This document shows positions 6,938 to 15,391 of a DNA stretch of 43,831 nt, in pieces. The stretch's first letter is position 1, and each line of letters begins with the position of its first letter. A program made the translations under genes and the position numbers. The DNA is taken from NCBI GenBank assembly GCA_947174885.1, contig CAMWKO010000024.1:1-43831 (forward strand), read 5' to 3'. The stretch is from an uncultured Clostridia bacterium (GTDB lineage: Bacteria; Bacillota; Clostridia; Lachnospirales; Lachnospiraceae). The notes beneath the pieces were generated by a model. It was not told the origin of the DNA, did not search any database, and saw only the letters and a list, made by a program, of their open reading frames with translations.

Positions 6938-8803
6938 ATGGCAATTTCAAAATTGATGAATATTAAAAGCAATAAAAATAAAAGTTCAAATGGAAAAGTT
7001 AAAAGTGCTCATTTAAAAAATTCAATAGAATACATCTTAGATCCTGTGAAAACTGAAAATGGATTATTGTGTGGAAGTGTTAATTGTATATGTGATAAAG
7101 ATATGGCATTGTCTCAAATGTTATATACAAAAGAGCATTTTGGTAAAAATGATAAAAGACAGGGATATCATTTTGTAATAAGTCTAAAACCCGGTGAAGG
7201 GGATACGGAAACAATGATGAAAATAACAGAGGAGTTTATAGAAAGATATTTTAAAAATGCATATGAAATAGTTTATGCAGTACATAATAATACAGATAAA
7301 TTACATTCACATATTGTATTTAACTCCGTAAATTGTGTTGATGGAAAAAAATACAGATATAATAATGGAGATTGGGAAAAAGAAATTCAGCCATTAGTAA
7401 ATGAAATTTGTTTAAAATATAATTTAAGCACACTAGAAAATAATAGAAATATTGAATGTAAAAATATCAGTTACGATAAAATAAGAGATGATATTGATGA
7501 TGTAATTTTATTATCAAAGAATTTTGATGATTTTATTAGCAGAATGCGTTCCATGAATTATAAAATATCTTATGGAAAATATTTAACAGTCCGACCTGAA
7601 GGAAGAAGCAGGAATGTAAGAACAAAAACATTGGGAACTATGTACACGGAAGCTATGATAAAAAATAGAATTGCAATGATACATTCAAAATTAAAAAATA
7701 CAAATGAGAAAAAAATTATAAGCAGACCGCCTAAAATTAAATATATCAGAAGTAGAAGAATAAAATATAATCAAATGACTAAATATCAAAAAAAGATATT
7801 AGTGCATCATCTGAAAATTAAAAGAATGATTTGCAGAAGAGATAATAATAAAAAAACTTGGAAGCAAGAAGTTGATTATAGAAAACTTCGACAGAATGAA
7901 AAAAGACTATTCTATATTTATGATAATAATATAAAATCGTATGAGGATTTAGAAAGTCATTATAATTTGTTACAAGATAAAAGCAGAGAATTTTTTTCAA
8001 AAATAAAAGATTTGGAGAAGGAAAATAAAATATATGAAAAATTAATTTCAGCTTGTGAAAAGATTAAGGAAATAGAAAGAAAAACTGATTTTAGTAATAA
8101 AGATAATATTTCAGATGAAGAAAATCATTTAATGTATGCAGAATATATTGCCTGCAAAAATCTTATATCAAATAGTGGACATACAGAAAAGGAAGTGTGT
8201 GATTATATCGAGAATTATGAAATAAGAAAAAGTAACTTGATATACTTAAGAAAAGAAAATTACAAAAATCAGAAAATGGTTGAAAAAATGATAGAGGAAT
8301 ATAGAATGGATAATTATTGCAGTTGTATGATAAAAAATGACATTGACAATATAGATAGTGAAGATATTTCTTTTGATGAATTGTCAAATTTCTATTTATA
8401 TAAAGCTATAAGCTTTGAACAAGCAATGAACAGACATGTTAAGATAGATTATTCTTCAGAGGAAGCATACTATGTTGTTAACAGACTAGATCCAACCTGT
8501 TTCATAGAGGTACATACCAAACGGGATATTTATAATGGAGAGGAATACACCAGATCAGATTATTTTTTATACAAAAATAATAACTTAATCAAAAACGGTA
8601 GTGAAAATTATTTTAGTGATAAGAAAACCGATAACCAACCACAATATTATTGGTATAACTTAAAAAAGGATATATTAAAACAGGGAAGTTTTGATACAAA
8701 TGATATAGTTATTATGAAAAAAAGAAGCTTCGACAGGTATACAGAGGCTTATAAAAACAAAGATATAGATAATGATAGAATAGTTAATAAATTAAGAAAA
8801 TAA
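6938..8803 (+). CDS. Relaxase, MobA/VirD2 (MOBP) type
   Basis: The N-terminal 200 residues hold the relaxase motifs: motif I LKNSIEYIL with Y32 as probable nucleophile, motif II around GYHFVISLKPGE, and motif III HNNTDKLHSHIVFNSVN with H116, H123 and H125 as the metal-binding triad. The enzyme would nick oriT, stay bound to the 5' end and be carried into the recipient. The long C-terminal part (about 270-620) is Lys/Asn-rich, with coiled-coil stretches (LEKENKIYEKLISACEKIKEIE), and probably contacts MobC, PcfB or VirD4. At 621 residues it is somewhat longer than typical. oriT lies immediately upstream and a terminator follows. Confidence 0.92.
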   Translation: MAISKLMNIKSNKNKSSNGKVKSAHLKNSIEYILDPVKTENGLLCGSVNCICDKDMALSQMLYTKEHFGKNDKRQGYHFVISLKPGEGDTETMMKITEEFIERYFKNAYEIVYAVHNNTDKLHSHIVFNSVNCVDGKKYRYNNGDWEKEIQPLVNEICLKYNLSTLENNRNIECKNISYDKIRDDIDDVILLSKNFDDFISRMRSMNYKISYGKYLTVRPEGRSRNVRTKTLGTMYTEAMIKNRIAMIHSKLKNTNEKKIISRPPKIKYIRSRRIKYNQMTKYQKKILVHHLKIKRMICRRDNNKKTWKQEVDYRKLRQNEKRLFYIYDNNIKSYEDLESHYNLLQDKSREFFSKIKDLEKENKIYEKLISACEKIKEIERKTDFSNKDNISDEENHLMYAEYIACKNLISNSGHTEKEVCDYIENYEIRKSNLIYLRKENYKNQKMVEKMIEEYRMDNYCSCMIKNDIDNIDSEDISFDELSNFYLYKAISFEQAMNRHVKIDYSSEEAYYVVNRLDPTCFIEVHTKRDIYNGEEYTRSDYFLYKNNNLIKNGSENYFSDKKTDNQPQYYWYNLKKDILKQGSFDTNDIVIMKKRSFDRYTEAYKNKDIDNDRIVNKLRK

Positions 8804-8812
8804 CTTAAATTG

Positions 8813-8843
8813 AAAAGTGGTAATTTTAATTACCACTTTTTTT
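8813..8843 (+). terminator. Intrinsic terminator after the relaxase gene
   Basis: AAAAGTGGTAATTT (8813-8826) pairs perfectly with the arm ending CCACTTTT at 8840, followed by more T. It separates the relaxase gene from mobC. Confidence 0.87.
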
Positions 8844-8895
8844 ATTCATATATTCTATTATATCTATGTCTGAATTTTTTATAGAAAGGTATAAA

Positions 8896-9228
8896 ATGGG
8901 AAAACAACTAAATTATGATGATGTTATTCGTGTACGAGTAAAAAAAGATGATAAAGCATTGTTTTACAAAAAAGCTGCTGCAGCAGGCAAGTCAGGAAGC
9001 GAATTTTTAAGGCAGCTAATAGATAAGGGAGTAGTAAAGGAAAATAAGAATACAATTAATGAGCTGAAAAAACTGACAAATGAGATTAACAGAATTGGAG
9101 TTAATGTTAATCAGATTGCAAAAAACAATAATAGCCATTTTTATACCGAGTACGAAAAGAAAAAACTCTTTGCTATGTTAAAAGAAATAAACAATGCTCT
9201 ATTAGAACTGACGGAAAGGATATATTAA
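8896..9228 (+). CDS. mobC: MobC-family relaxosome accessory protein
   Basis: The 110-residue product starts MGKQLNYDDVIRVRV. A longer frame from 8866 exists, but only ATG 8896 has a ribosome binding site (GAAAGG). The first half (VRVKKDDKALFYKKAAAAGKSGSEFLRQLIDKG) is a ribbon-helix-helix-like DNA-binding segment, and the second half carries the MobC signature LTNEINRIGVNVNQIAKNNN. MobC proteins help the relaxase open DNA at oriT. It is followed after 4 bases by the coiled-coil gene, beginning the transfer operon. Confidence 0.85.
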   Translation: MGKQLNYDDVIRVRVKKDDKALFYKKAAAAGKSGSEFLRQLIDKGVVKENKNTINELKKLTNEINRIGVNVNQIAKNNNSHFYTEYEKKKLFAMLKEINNALLELTERIY

Positions 9229-9232
9229 TGTA

Positions 9233-10300
9233 ATGCAAAATAAAGATAAAAATATTGCAGAGATTGATGCAGTTACAGACAATCTGTTTTCAGAATATTG
9301 CAATAAGTATGGAATGGTAGTTGAAAAGATACAATTAAATTTTATTAATGAATGTTTAGTTATGGGTATAGATATTGATGCTATACATACAATTCTTGAG
9401 CAGGAGGATATTATACGGAATGACCTGATTAAAATATATTTAAATTCAAATGATAGAAAATGGTTTGAAAAAGCCGTAAGCTTATTTAATTTTTTTAAAG
9501 GCAGCTCATATATAAGCAGAGCCAAAAGATATGTAGAAATGATTAGAAACATTGTAATGTTGGGACAACCGTTTAGTCTTTATGAAGATTATTTTAGTTC
9601 CTGTGATAATAATAACAATGTGTATGTAGAGATAAAGGAATTGAGTAGGATTAAAAATTCTATAGAAGGAAGTAAATATACTAATAAGAAAGAGGTTGAA
9701 AGTCTCCTTAAGAAAATACAGTTATATATTGATAATAAAGATTTATATGAGCAGAATAGGCAGCTTGAAATAAATATTGATAAAAATCTTAATAGATATG
9801 AAGAAACAATGGAGATGGCGGAGGATATAGAGGAAGTTTTAAGAGATTTCACCCAAAAACATAAACTTATCAATGATATTGCCTTGTATGAAGAAGAAAT
9901 AAATTCCTTACAGAATCAGAACAGTATATTAGAAAATAAAATAGAAGCAATCTCTATAGAAAATGAAGAATTACATATGCGAATACAGGCACAGAAAACT
10001 GACACACAGCAAAAGGATGTAAGAATGACAGCTATTACCGGCAGTAGTTATAATTACGGTAATACGGATAAAAACAAAAAAAGCATTTTTAAAAGAAAAT
10101 CCAATCCTTCGGCTTCATTGGAATTGATTCAGTTAGTCAGAACAAAAAATTATAATAGTGAACGAATTAAAAAAATATGCAGTGCTATGAAATCAAGGGT
10201 TTCTATTAATAAGCTTGAGGAGGTGGTTGAAATGGACTTAGATGATACAGCTTTTAGTGAGGTTATAGATTTATTGATTGAAAACCGGAAAAATAAGTAG
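9233..10300 (+). CDS. Coiled-coil protein of the transfer operon, 355 aa
   Basis: I cannot assign a family. The N-terminal 120 residues are helical and may form a small domain (SRAKRYVEMIRNIVML). Residues about 165-265 are a strong coiled coil (LYEEEINSLQNQNSILENKIEA). The C-terminal 60 residues (SLELIQLVRTKNYNSERIKKICSAM) form a separate helical, basic domain. There is no membrane segment. Its place between mobC and pcfB suggests a relaxosome or coupling accessory role. A degenerate copy of the 19-bp palindrome begins within its last codons and spans the stop. Confidence 0.65.
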   Translation: MQNKDKNIAEIDAVTDNLFSEYCNKYGMVVEKIQLNFINECLVMGIDIDAIHTILEQEDIIRNDLIKIYLNSNDRKWFEKAVSLFNFFKGSSYISRAKRYVEMIRNIVMLGQPFSLYEDYFSSCDNNNNVYVEIKELSRIKNSIEGSKYTNKKEVESLLKKIQLYIDNKDLYEQNRQLEINIDKNLNRYEETMEMAEDIEEVLRDFTQKHKLINDIALYEEEINSLQNQNSILENKIEAISIENEELHMRIQAQKTDTQQKDVRMTAITGSSYNYGNTDKNKKSIFKRKSNPSASLELIQLVRTKNYNSERIKKICSAMKSRVSINKLEEVVEMDLDDTAFSEVIDLLIENRKNK

Positions 10301-10314
10301 TCGTGACGAGTAAT
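10296..10314. repeat. Dispersed palindrome, copy 1 (two mismatches)
   Basis: AGTAGTCGTGACGAGTAAT differs from the consensus AGTACTCGTGACGAGTACT at positions 5 and 18. It overlaps the TAG stop codon of the preceding gene and lies 16 bases before the next start. Confidence 0.85.
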
Positions 10315-10330
10315 TTGAAAGGAGATTTAT

Positions 10331-11353
10331 ATGGATAATGAATTATCAAGTATAGTACAGATTGAGATGCAGGGAATGAATATGGCATTTGAAATTGGAA
10401 GTAAAGTAGCAGGAGTGGCACTCCAGTCTTTTGTAAGAATGCTTAATATCATAAGTGCAGGAAGAAAGTTGATAGGGAAAGGTGTAACAGAACATAAGGA
10501 TAAAAAAATAGTTAATCTAAGCGGCAAGGTTGAGATGAGCCAGCTTAAATTACGAGAAGGAGAAAATTTATCATTATTTAAAATTAAGGATGCTGCTATG
10601 GAAGATTTTGATAAAGCCATGATTGCGATGAATATTCCATATGCTGAGTTACCTGATTTTAATCGTGAAGACGGTTATAAATTTATAATGTTAGGTTCAA
10701 CACATGATAGAAATGTTAATTATATATTAGAAGAATTACTGGCAAAAAATCTGAAGAAGGAAAATCAGGAAACTAAAGAGGAAAATGTAGGAGAAAAGGT
10801 TAGTGTCAAAGAATATATAGATGCTAACTCTGTTGATGAAAATGGAAATATGGATGTAAAGAATTTTACCAACTCCGTTGAAGAATTAGAAAAAGCATCA
10901 GGTATTTCTATAAATAAAACACCCAATGAAAGCTCAACAGGATTGAGCAGTACAGAGGCGGAAAAATTAATAAGTAATGTGAAGGAGATTGAAAATACAA
11001 AAGAATTAGAAAATATATCATCTGATAAAATCAGAGTATCGCAATCTGTAATTACAGATGAAGATGAGCATATGATTTACCTTGATATAGGTAATGATGA
11101 TAAGCTTATGATTTCAAAAGAATCAGTAGTCTTTAATGATAATAAATATGAAATGTATTTAAATTTTGATAACGAATCAATAGTTACTCTAAATGGAGAA
11201 AGAATAAGTTCCGGTGATGTAAAAAAACTTCTTAAAGACAGAGAAAGTAAGTTACTTAGTTTTGATTCTAAAAATAAAAAGGGAAGTAAAAAACTGGAAG
11301 AGGCTATTGATAAAGTTGATAAAGCAATATCAAAGGCTGTAATAAGTAAGTAA
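10331..11353 (+). CDS. PcfB/DUF3801-family transfer protein
   Basis: The N-terminal 140 residues match the PcfB/DUF3801 group: helix MAFEIGSKVAGVALQSFVRMLNIISAGRK..., the strand KGVTEHKDKKIVNLSG, and the segment YAELPDFNREDGYKFIMLGSTHDRNVNYILE. PcfB of plasmid pCF10 is a relaxosome accessory protein that links relaxase and coupling protein. The C-terminal 200 residues are acidic and variable, ending in a Lys-rich helix. It has a strong AAAGGAG. It lies between the coiled-coil gene and virD4, with copies of the palindrome on both sides. Confidence 0.8.
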   Translation: MDNELSSIVQIEMQGMNMAFEIGSKVAGVALQSFVRMLNIISAGRKLIGKGVTEHKDKKIVNLSGKVEMSQLKLREGENLSLFKIKDAAMEDFDKAMIAMNIPYAELPDFNREDGYKFIMLGSTHDRNVNYILEELLAKNLKKENQETKEENVGEKVSVKEYIDANSVDENGNMDVKNFTNSVEELEKASGISINKTPNESSTGLSSTEAEKLISNVKEIENTKELENISSDKIRVSQSVITDEDEHMIYLDIGNDDKLMISKESVVFNDNKYEMYLNFDNESIVTLNGERISSGDVKKLLKDRESKLLSFDSKNKKGSKKLEEAIDKVDKAISKAVISK

Positions 11354-11372
11354 AGTACTCGTGACGAGTACT
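11354..11372. repeat. Dispersed palindrome, copy 2 (perfect)
   Basis: A perfect AGTACTCGTGACGAGTACT begins at the base after the pcfB stop codon and lies 15 bases before the virD4 start, where no Shine-Dalgarno sequence is visible. Confidence 0.95.
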
Positions 11373-11387
11373 GGTTAGTGTGTTGAT

Positions 11388-13748
11388 ATGAGAGATTTTA
11401 AGAAAAACAGGAAAATATTTGCTATATATTATGGAATAGGAGCTATACTGGTATTTATTTTTGTTTATGCGGTAACGGCAGCATTTGCAGATGTTGATAA
11501 AGGAAATATAAATCAGGTATATGATAATTTTACATATATAATAAAAAAGCCGACAGTACTTTTTGATTTTAAAAAGTACATGAATAAAGTAAGTATACTT
11601 TTTATATTTTTAATCGAACTTCTATATTTAAGTTTTGCTGCTGTCAGAATTATTGAAATAAGAAAATATTTGAACGGACAGGAATATGGTTCAGCTGAAA
11701 AGGCTGATATAAAGAAAGTAGATAATCTTCTTAGAAGTCATAATGAAAATATATCTGAAGAACATATGATTCCATATACAGTAAAAGCGAGTATTTTAGG
11801 TAGATTATTTAACCAAAAGGATGAATTGTATTTTGCAAAAAATACTGGATTTATTAATACGCAAAACAGATTATTAAGCAGAAATGTTCGTATGGACATA
11901 GACGGAAGAGATACACATGGTCTTAACAAGAACATTTTAATTGTAGGTGGCTCAGGTGCAGGAAAAACACAATACTTTGTACGTCCGAATCTAATGCAGA
12001 TGTCCTCATCCTTTATAGTAACAGATCCAAAGGGTGAAGTTTTAAAGACCTGTGGAGAATTTTTAAAAAGGAATGGATACAATGTTATCTGTTTGAATTT
12101 GATTAATGAACATGAGATGAAGAAAAGCAATCATTATAATCCATTTAGATATTTACATACTATGACAGATATTGACCGGCTTGTAAATAATTTTATAAAA
12201 AATACAACGCCACCAGATGCACAAAAAGGAGAGCCTATTTGGGAAAATGGCGAAAAATTATTATTAAGTGCCATATGTAAATATGTATTTCTTGAAAGCG
12301 ATGATAAATCTTTCAGAGAGGTAATGAGATTATTAAGAAAAGCAGAATTTAGGGAAAATGCAAGGGGACAAAAAGAGGATTCTGAATTGGATATACTTAT
12401 GCAGGAGATTGAGGACAGAGATAAGATGAAAAATTACCTTGAAAAAGGAGTAAATGAATGTAATCATCCTGCGGTTATTGACTATAACAAGGTAATGAGA
12501 GGTGCAGCTGATACTGTAAGATCGTTTATTGTGTCGCTTAATACAAGAATGGGCTTTATGCAAAATGAAGTATTGTTGGATTTACTTAGTGATGATGAAA
12601 TGAATCTGCAGGAAATAGGAGCCGGTGTAGGGTATGATGGAAAAACTAAAACAGCTTTGTTCTGCCTTATTCCCGATAGTGATAATACATATAACTCAAT
12701 AGTAGGAATGCTGTATACACAAGCTTTTCAGGAGTTATATTACTATGCAGATTTTATGACAGAAAAAAGGAGATTGCCTATTCATGTGACCTTTATGTTG
12801 GATGAATTTGCAAATGTAGCATTACCGGATGACTATTTAAGGCTTCTTAGCACAATGCGTTCCCGTGAAATATCATCAATAATCATAATACAAAATCTTG
12901 CCCAGATTAAGAAAATGTATCCTAATGATGAATGGGAAACTATACCGGGAAATTGTGATACATTGATATTTCTTGGAGGAAAGGAATCAAGCACTCACAA
13001 ATATATATCCGAGGAGCTTGGTGAGGGAACATACGATAAGAAAAACTTTAGTATATCAAAGGGACAGATGAGCAATACATCGAATTCATTTGATAAATAT
13101 GGAAGAAAGCTTCTTAATCCGGATGAAGTAGGAAGATTAGATCCTGATACCTGTATAATTATGATTAGAGGACAATTACCTATTTTTGATAAAAAAATAA
13201 ATACATTTAAGCATCCGTTTTGGAAATATATTAAAAAGGCTAATTGGAATTATAATGCGAATAATTATCGAAAGAATAAATCTTTTAATAATAAAGAAGA
13301 AAAGTATGATTTCGTAAGCTCATTAAAAATTATAAATAGGATTAAGGAGGATGAAATACATAATGAGTTTCTGCCTAAGGAAGAACAAAGGCAGAGAGTG
13401 TTTAATATGACAGTTGAAGATTTTTTATCAATAGATTTTGAAAATATTGATAACAACACCGGATTAAATCATATGCTATCAGATATACAATTAAAAAGAA
13501 ATCAGGAGATAAATGATGCTGTCAATGTAAGCGAAAAAAAGGAAGTCAGGAATAAATATCTTAATGAAAAATATTTTCGTGAGTTTTTGCAGCTGCGAAA
13601 GCAAGGTTATGATCAACAACAGACTTTATCATTAGCTGAATTACTTGAATATAAGTATACGGTTTCTCAGATTATAGAAACATTTGCTACGGATATGTCT
13701 GTTGATGAAATAGATAAATATAAAATCTTATTATTATCAGAAGCATAA
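11388..13748 (+). CDS. VirD4/TraG-type coupling protein
   Basis: This 786-residue ATPase has two N-terminal membrane segments (about 12-33 and 68-88), Walker A GGSGAGKTQ near 186-194, SSFIVTDPKGEV after it, and Walker B VTFMLDEFANV near 470. The later motif NCDTLIFLGGKESSTHKYISEELG is typical of VirD4. It would bring the relaxase-DNA complex to the secretion channel at the inner membrane face. The C-terminal 150 residues are charged and probably bind substrate. No good ribosome binding site is seen before ATG 11388; the palindrome occupies the leader, so translation may be controlled there. It is followed after 10 bases by the Maff2-like gene. Confidence 0.95.
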   Translation: MRDFKKNRKIFAIYYGIGAILVFIFVYAVTAAFADVDKGNINQVYDNFTYIIKKPTVLFDFKKYMNKVSILFIFLIELLYLSFAAVRIIEIRKYLNGQEYGSAEKADIKKVDNLLRSHNENISEEHMIPYTVKASILGRLFNQKDELYFAKNTGFINTQNRLLSRNVRMDIDGRDTHGLNKNILIVGGSGAGKTQYFVRPNLMQMSSSFIVTDPKGEVLKTCGEFLKRNGYNVICLNLINEHEMKKSNHYNPFRYLHTMTDIDRLVNNFIKNTTPPDAQKGEPIWENGEKLLLSAICKYVFLESDDKSFREVMRLLRKAEFRENARGQKEDSELDILMQEIEDRDKMKNYLEKGVNECNHPAVIDYNKVMRGAADTVRSFIVSLNTRMGFMQNEVLLDLLSDDEMNLQEIGAGVGYDGKTKTALFCLIPDSDNTYNSIVGMLYTQAFQELYYYADFMTEKRRLPIHVTFMLDEFANVALPDDYLRLLSTMRSREISSIIIIQNLAQIKKMYPNDEWETIPGNCDTLIFLGGKESSTHKYISEELGEGTYDKKNFSISKGQMSNTSNSFDKYGRKLLNPDEVGRLDPDTCIIMIRGQLPIFDKKINTFKHPFWKYIKKANWNYNANNYRKNKSFNNKEEKYDFVSSLKIINRIKEDEIHNEFLPKEEQRQRVFNMTVEDFLSIDFENIDNNTGLNHMLSDIQLKRNQEINDAVNVSEKKEVRNKYLNEKYFREFLQLRKQGYDQQQTLSLAELLEYKYTVSQIIETFATDMSVDEIDKYKILLLSEA

Positions 13749-13758
13749 AGGAGAAGAT

Positions 13759-14076
13759 ATGAAACAAAAAATTAAAAAAGTAATTACTGTAATGAGTACA
13801 ATGACATTAACATTATTGGCAGGAATTGTGGCATATGGTGATGAAAAAGAAAATGACATTGCTAATCAGGTATTACAACCTATAAATGTCTTAAAGACTA
13901 TTTTTATAGCAATTATTGGTGCAGTTGGAGTATTTATAATAGGTAAAGGTGTTATTGATTTGGCAGTAGGCATAAAACAAAGAGATAGCAGTGCTTTAGT
14001 TGAAGCTATATTAGAGCTTGCCGGTGGTGCAATTGTTATGGCAGTAGATCTTATTGTTGGTATTTTTGCTTTGTAA
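13759..14076 (+). CDS. Maff2/VirB2-like small membrane protein
   Basis: This 105-residue protein has an N-terminal signal-like segment (KKVITVMSTMTLTLLAGIVAYGDE) and two hydrophobic helices (TIFIAIIGAVGVFIIGKGVIDLAVG and LAGGAIVMAVDLIVGIFAL) separated by a charged turn KQRDSSALVEA. That matches the Maff2 family found at this point in clostridial conjugation operons, and resembles VirB2/TrbC pilins in layout. It could be a pilus or channel subunit. A strong AAAGGAG precedes the start. Confidence 0.82.
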   Translation: MKQKIKKVITVMSTMTLTLLAGIVAYGDEKENDIANQVLQPINVLKTIFIAIIGAVGVFIIGKGVIDLAVGIKQRDSSALVEAILELAGGAIVMAVDLIVGIFAL

Positions 14077-14106
14077 TAATAAGAATGGAAATGAAGGTGA
14101 AGTACT

Positions 14107-14997
14107 GTGTTTGATTGGAATCCGGGAACAGAAATATTTAATCTTATACAGGGAATGATAGGTATCTGGAATGATTTTGTCGCATTGGCAATGGATTATC
14201 TTGGATTAGATATTGAACAGTTGTCAAAAGCAATTTCCAAAGAAGGCTCAAGTATAAGTGTAGTCTTAAAAACACTGGAAGATAATTTGTTTGAGCCAGT
14301 TGCCTGTGGATTAGTTGTTATATTTTTCTTGTGGAATTTTATTGGAGAAACTATTGATATAAGAGACAAATTAAAACTATATAAGTTCTTTATAAGCCTG
14401 GGTAAAATATGTCTTGCACAGGTCTGTATATGTTATGCAAGAGAAATAGTAAGTGCCATAATGCAAATAGGAATAAATATTGTAGATTTAATTACGACCA
14501 GTGGTATGGTAGGTAATTTAAAGGTAGAGATACATGATGCAAATACATATGCAGATGTATTAGGAGATATGTCCTTTTTCCCTGCTTTATTTTTGTTAAT
14601 TTTAGCATTTATTGCAGTAATAATAGTATTAGGCTGTTCCATAATTATGGTTTATACGGTAATATCCAGATTTATTAAAATCTTCATATTAATACCATTT
14701 GGTATACTCGGTTTTTCTACTATTGTTGGAGGCAGAGAAATGAGTGCTTCCTCAAAAGCATTTATTAAATATATTATTTTAACAGTTCTTGAAGGGGTTT
14801 TAATTGTGGTTACGTTAAAGATAACATCCGTATGGAATGGCATAGGTTTAGAAAAAATTCTCAACGCAGATTTTAAAGCTACAGGAACTATATTTGATGG
14901 AATTGTCTGGATTTTAGATACTATGTTACCAATGGTAATGACTGTTGGACTGGTAAAAACAGCTCAAAGTTTATTAGGAAAGGCATTAGCTTTGTAG
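14107..14997 (+). CDS. VirB6/TrbL-like polytopic membrane protein
   Basis: The 296-residue product starts with GTG, preceded by GAAGGTGA. Five or six membrane segments are visible, including VALAMDYLGL, VACGLVVIFFLWNFIG, FFPALFLLILAFIAVIIVLGCSIIM and the final LPMVMTVGLVKTAQSLLG. The central ISRFIKIFILIPFGILGFSTIVGG block is seen in VirB6-like proteins of Gram-positive conjugation systems. It would form the inner channel of the type IV secretion system. Gene order (Maff2, VirB6, PrgI, VirB4) supports the call. Confidence 0.82.
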   Translation: MFDWNPGTEIFNLIQGMIGIWNDFVALAMDYLGLDIEQLSKAISKEGSSISVVLKTLEDNLFEPVACGLVVIFFLWNFIGETIDIRDKLKLYKFFISLGKICLAQVCICYAREIVSAIMQIGINIVDLITTSGMVGNLKVEIHDANTYADVLGDMSFFPALFLLILAFIAVIIVLGCSIIMVYTVISRFIKIFILIPFGILGFSTIVGGREMSASSKAFIKYIILTVLEGVLIVVTLKITSVWNGIGLEKILNADFKATGTIFDGIVWILDTMLPMVMTVGLVKTAQSLLGKALAL

Positions 14998-15037
14998 AAA
15001 AGATGTATTTATTATAAAAATAGTAGAGAGGATTAAA

Positions 15038-15391
15038 ATGCTAAGAATAAAAATCACAAAAAATATTGAAGAATATGAAACGGGATTTGCTGCTGGATTA
15101 AGTTTCGGAAAACTGTTAGGTGTTATTTTTATTTTATTTGTATATATTATTTTGGTTGTTATGTTCTCGAAGATAATGCCAATGATTTTAAGCATATATA
15201 TATCTATGTTATTTTTAATACCAGCAGGATTGATACTTTTTTATAAAAGAAATGGAATGAATATAATTTCACTTATAAAAATCATTTTTAAAGGAACGGA
15301 AAAATATCAAAAAAGTACATTACACAATAAGAGATTAATTGATGAATTGATGAAAAAGCATAAAGCAGAAGAAGGTGATATATATGATTAA
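15038..15391 (+). CDS. PrgI/VirB3-like protein
   Basis: This 117-residue protein has the PrgI pattern: a start with IKITKNIEEYETGFAAGLSF, then two membrane helices (GVIFILFVYIILVVMFS, ILSIYISMLFLIPAGLILFY) and a basic tail. PrgI/VirB3-type proteins anchor the VirB4 ATPase in the membrane. It has GAGAGGA before the ATG. Its stop overlaps the start of the VirB4 gene by 8 bases, consistent with tight coupling of the pair. Confidence 0.82.
   Translation: MLRIKITKNIEEYETGFAAGLSFGKLLGVIFILFVYIILVVMFSKIMPMILSIYISMLFLIPAGLILFYKRNGMNIISLIKIIFKGTEKYQKSTLHNKRLIDELMKKHKAEEGDIYD

Noticed and set aside
14433-15195. Minus-strand frames rich in Ile and Ser opposite the VirB6-like and PrgI-like genes
   Set aside because: They mirror membrane-protein codons of the true genes and lack starts with ribosome binding sites.
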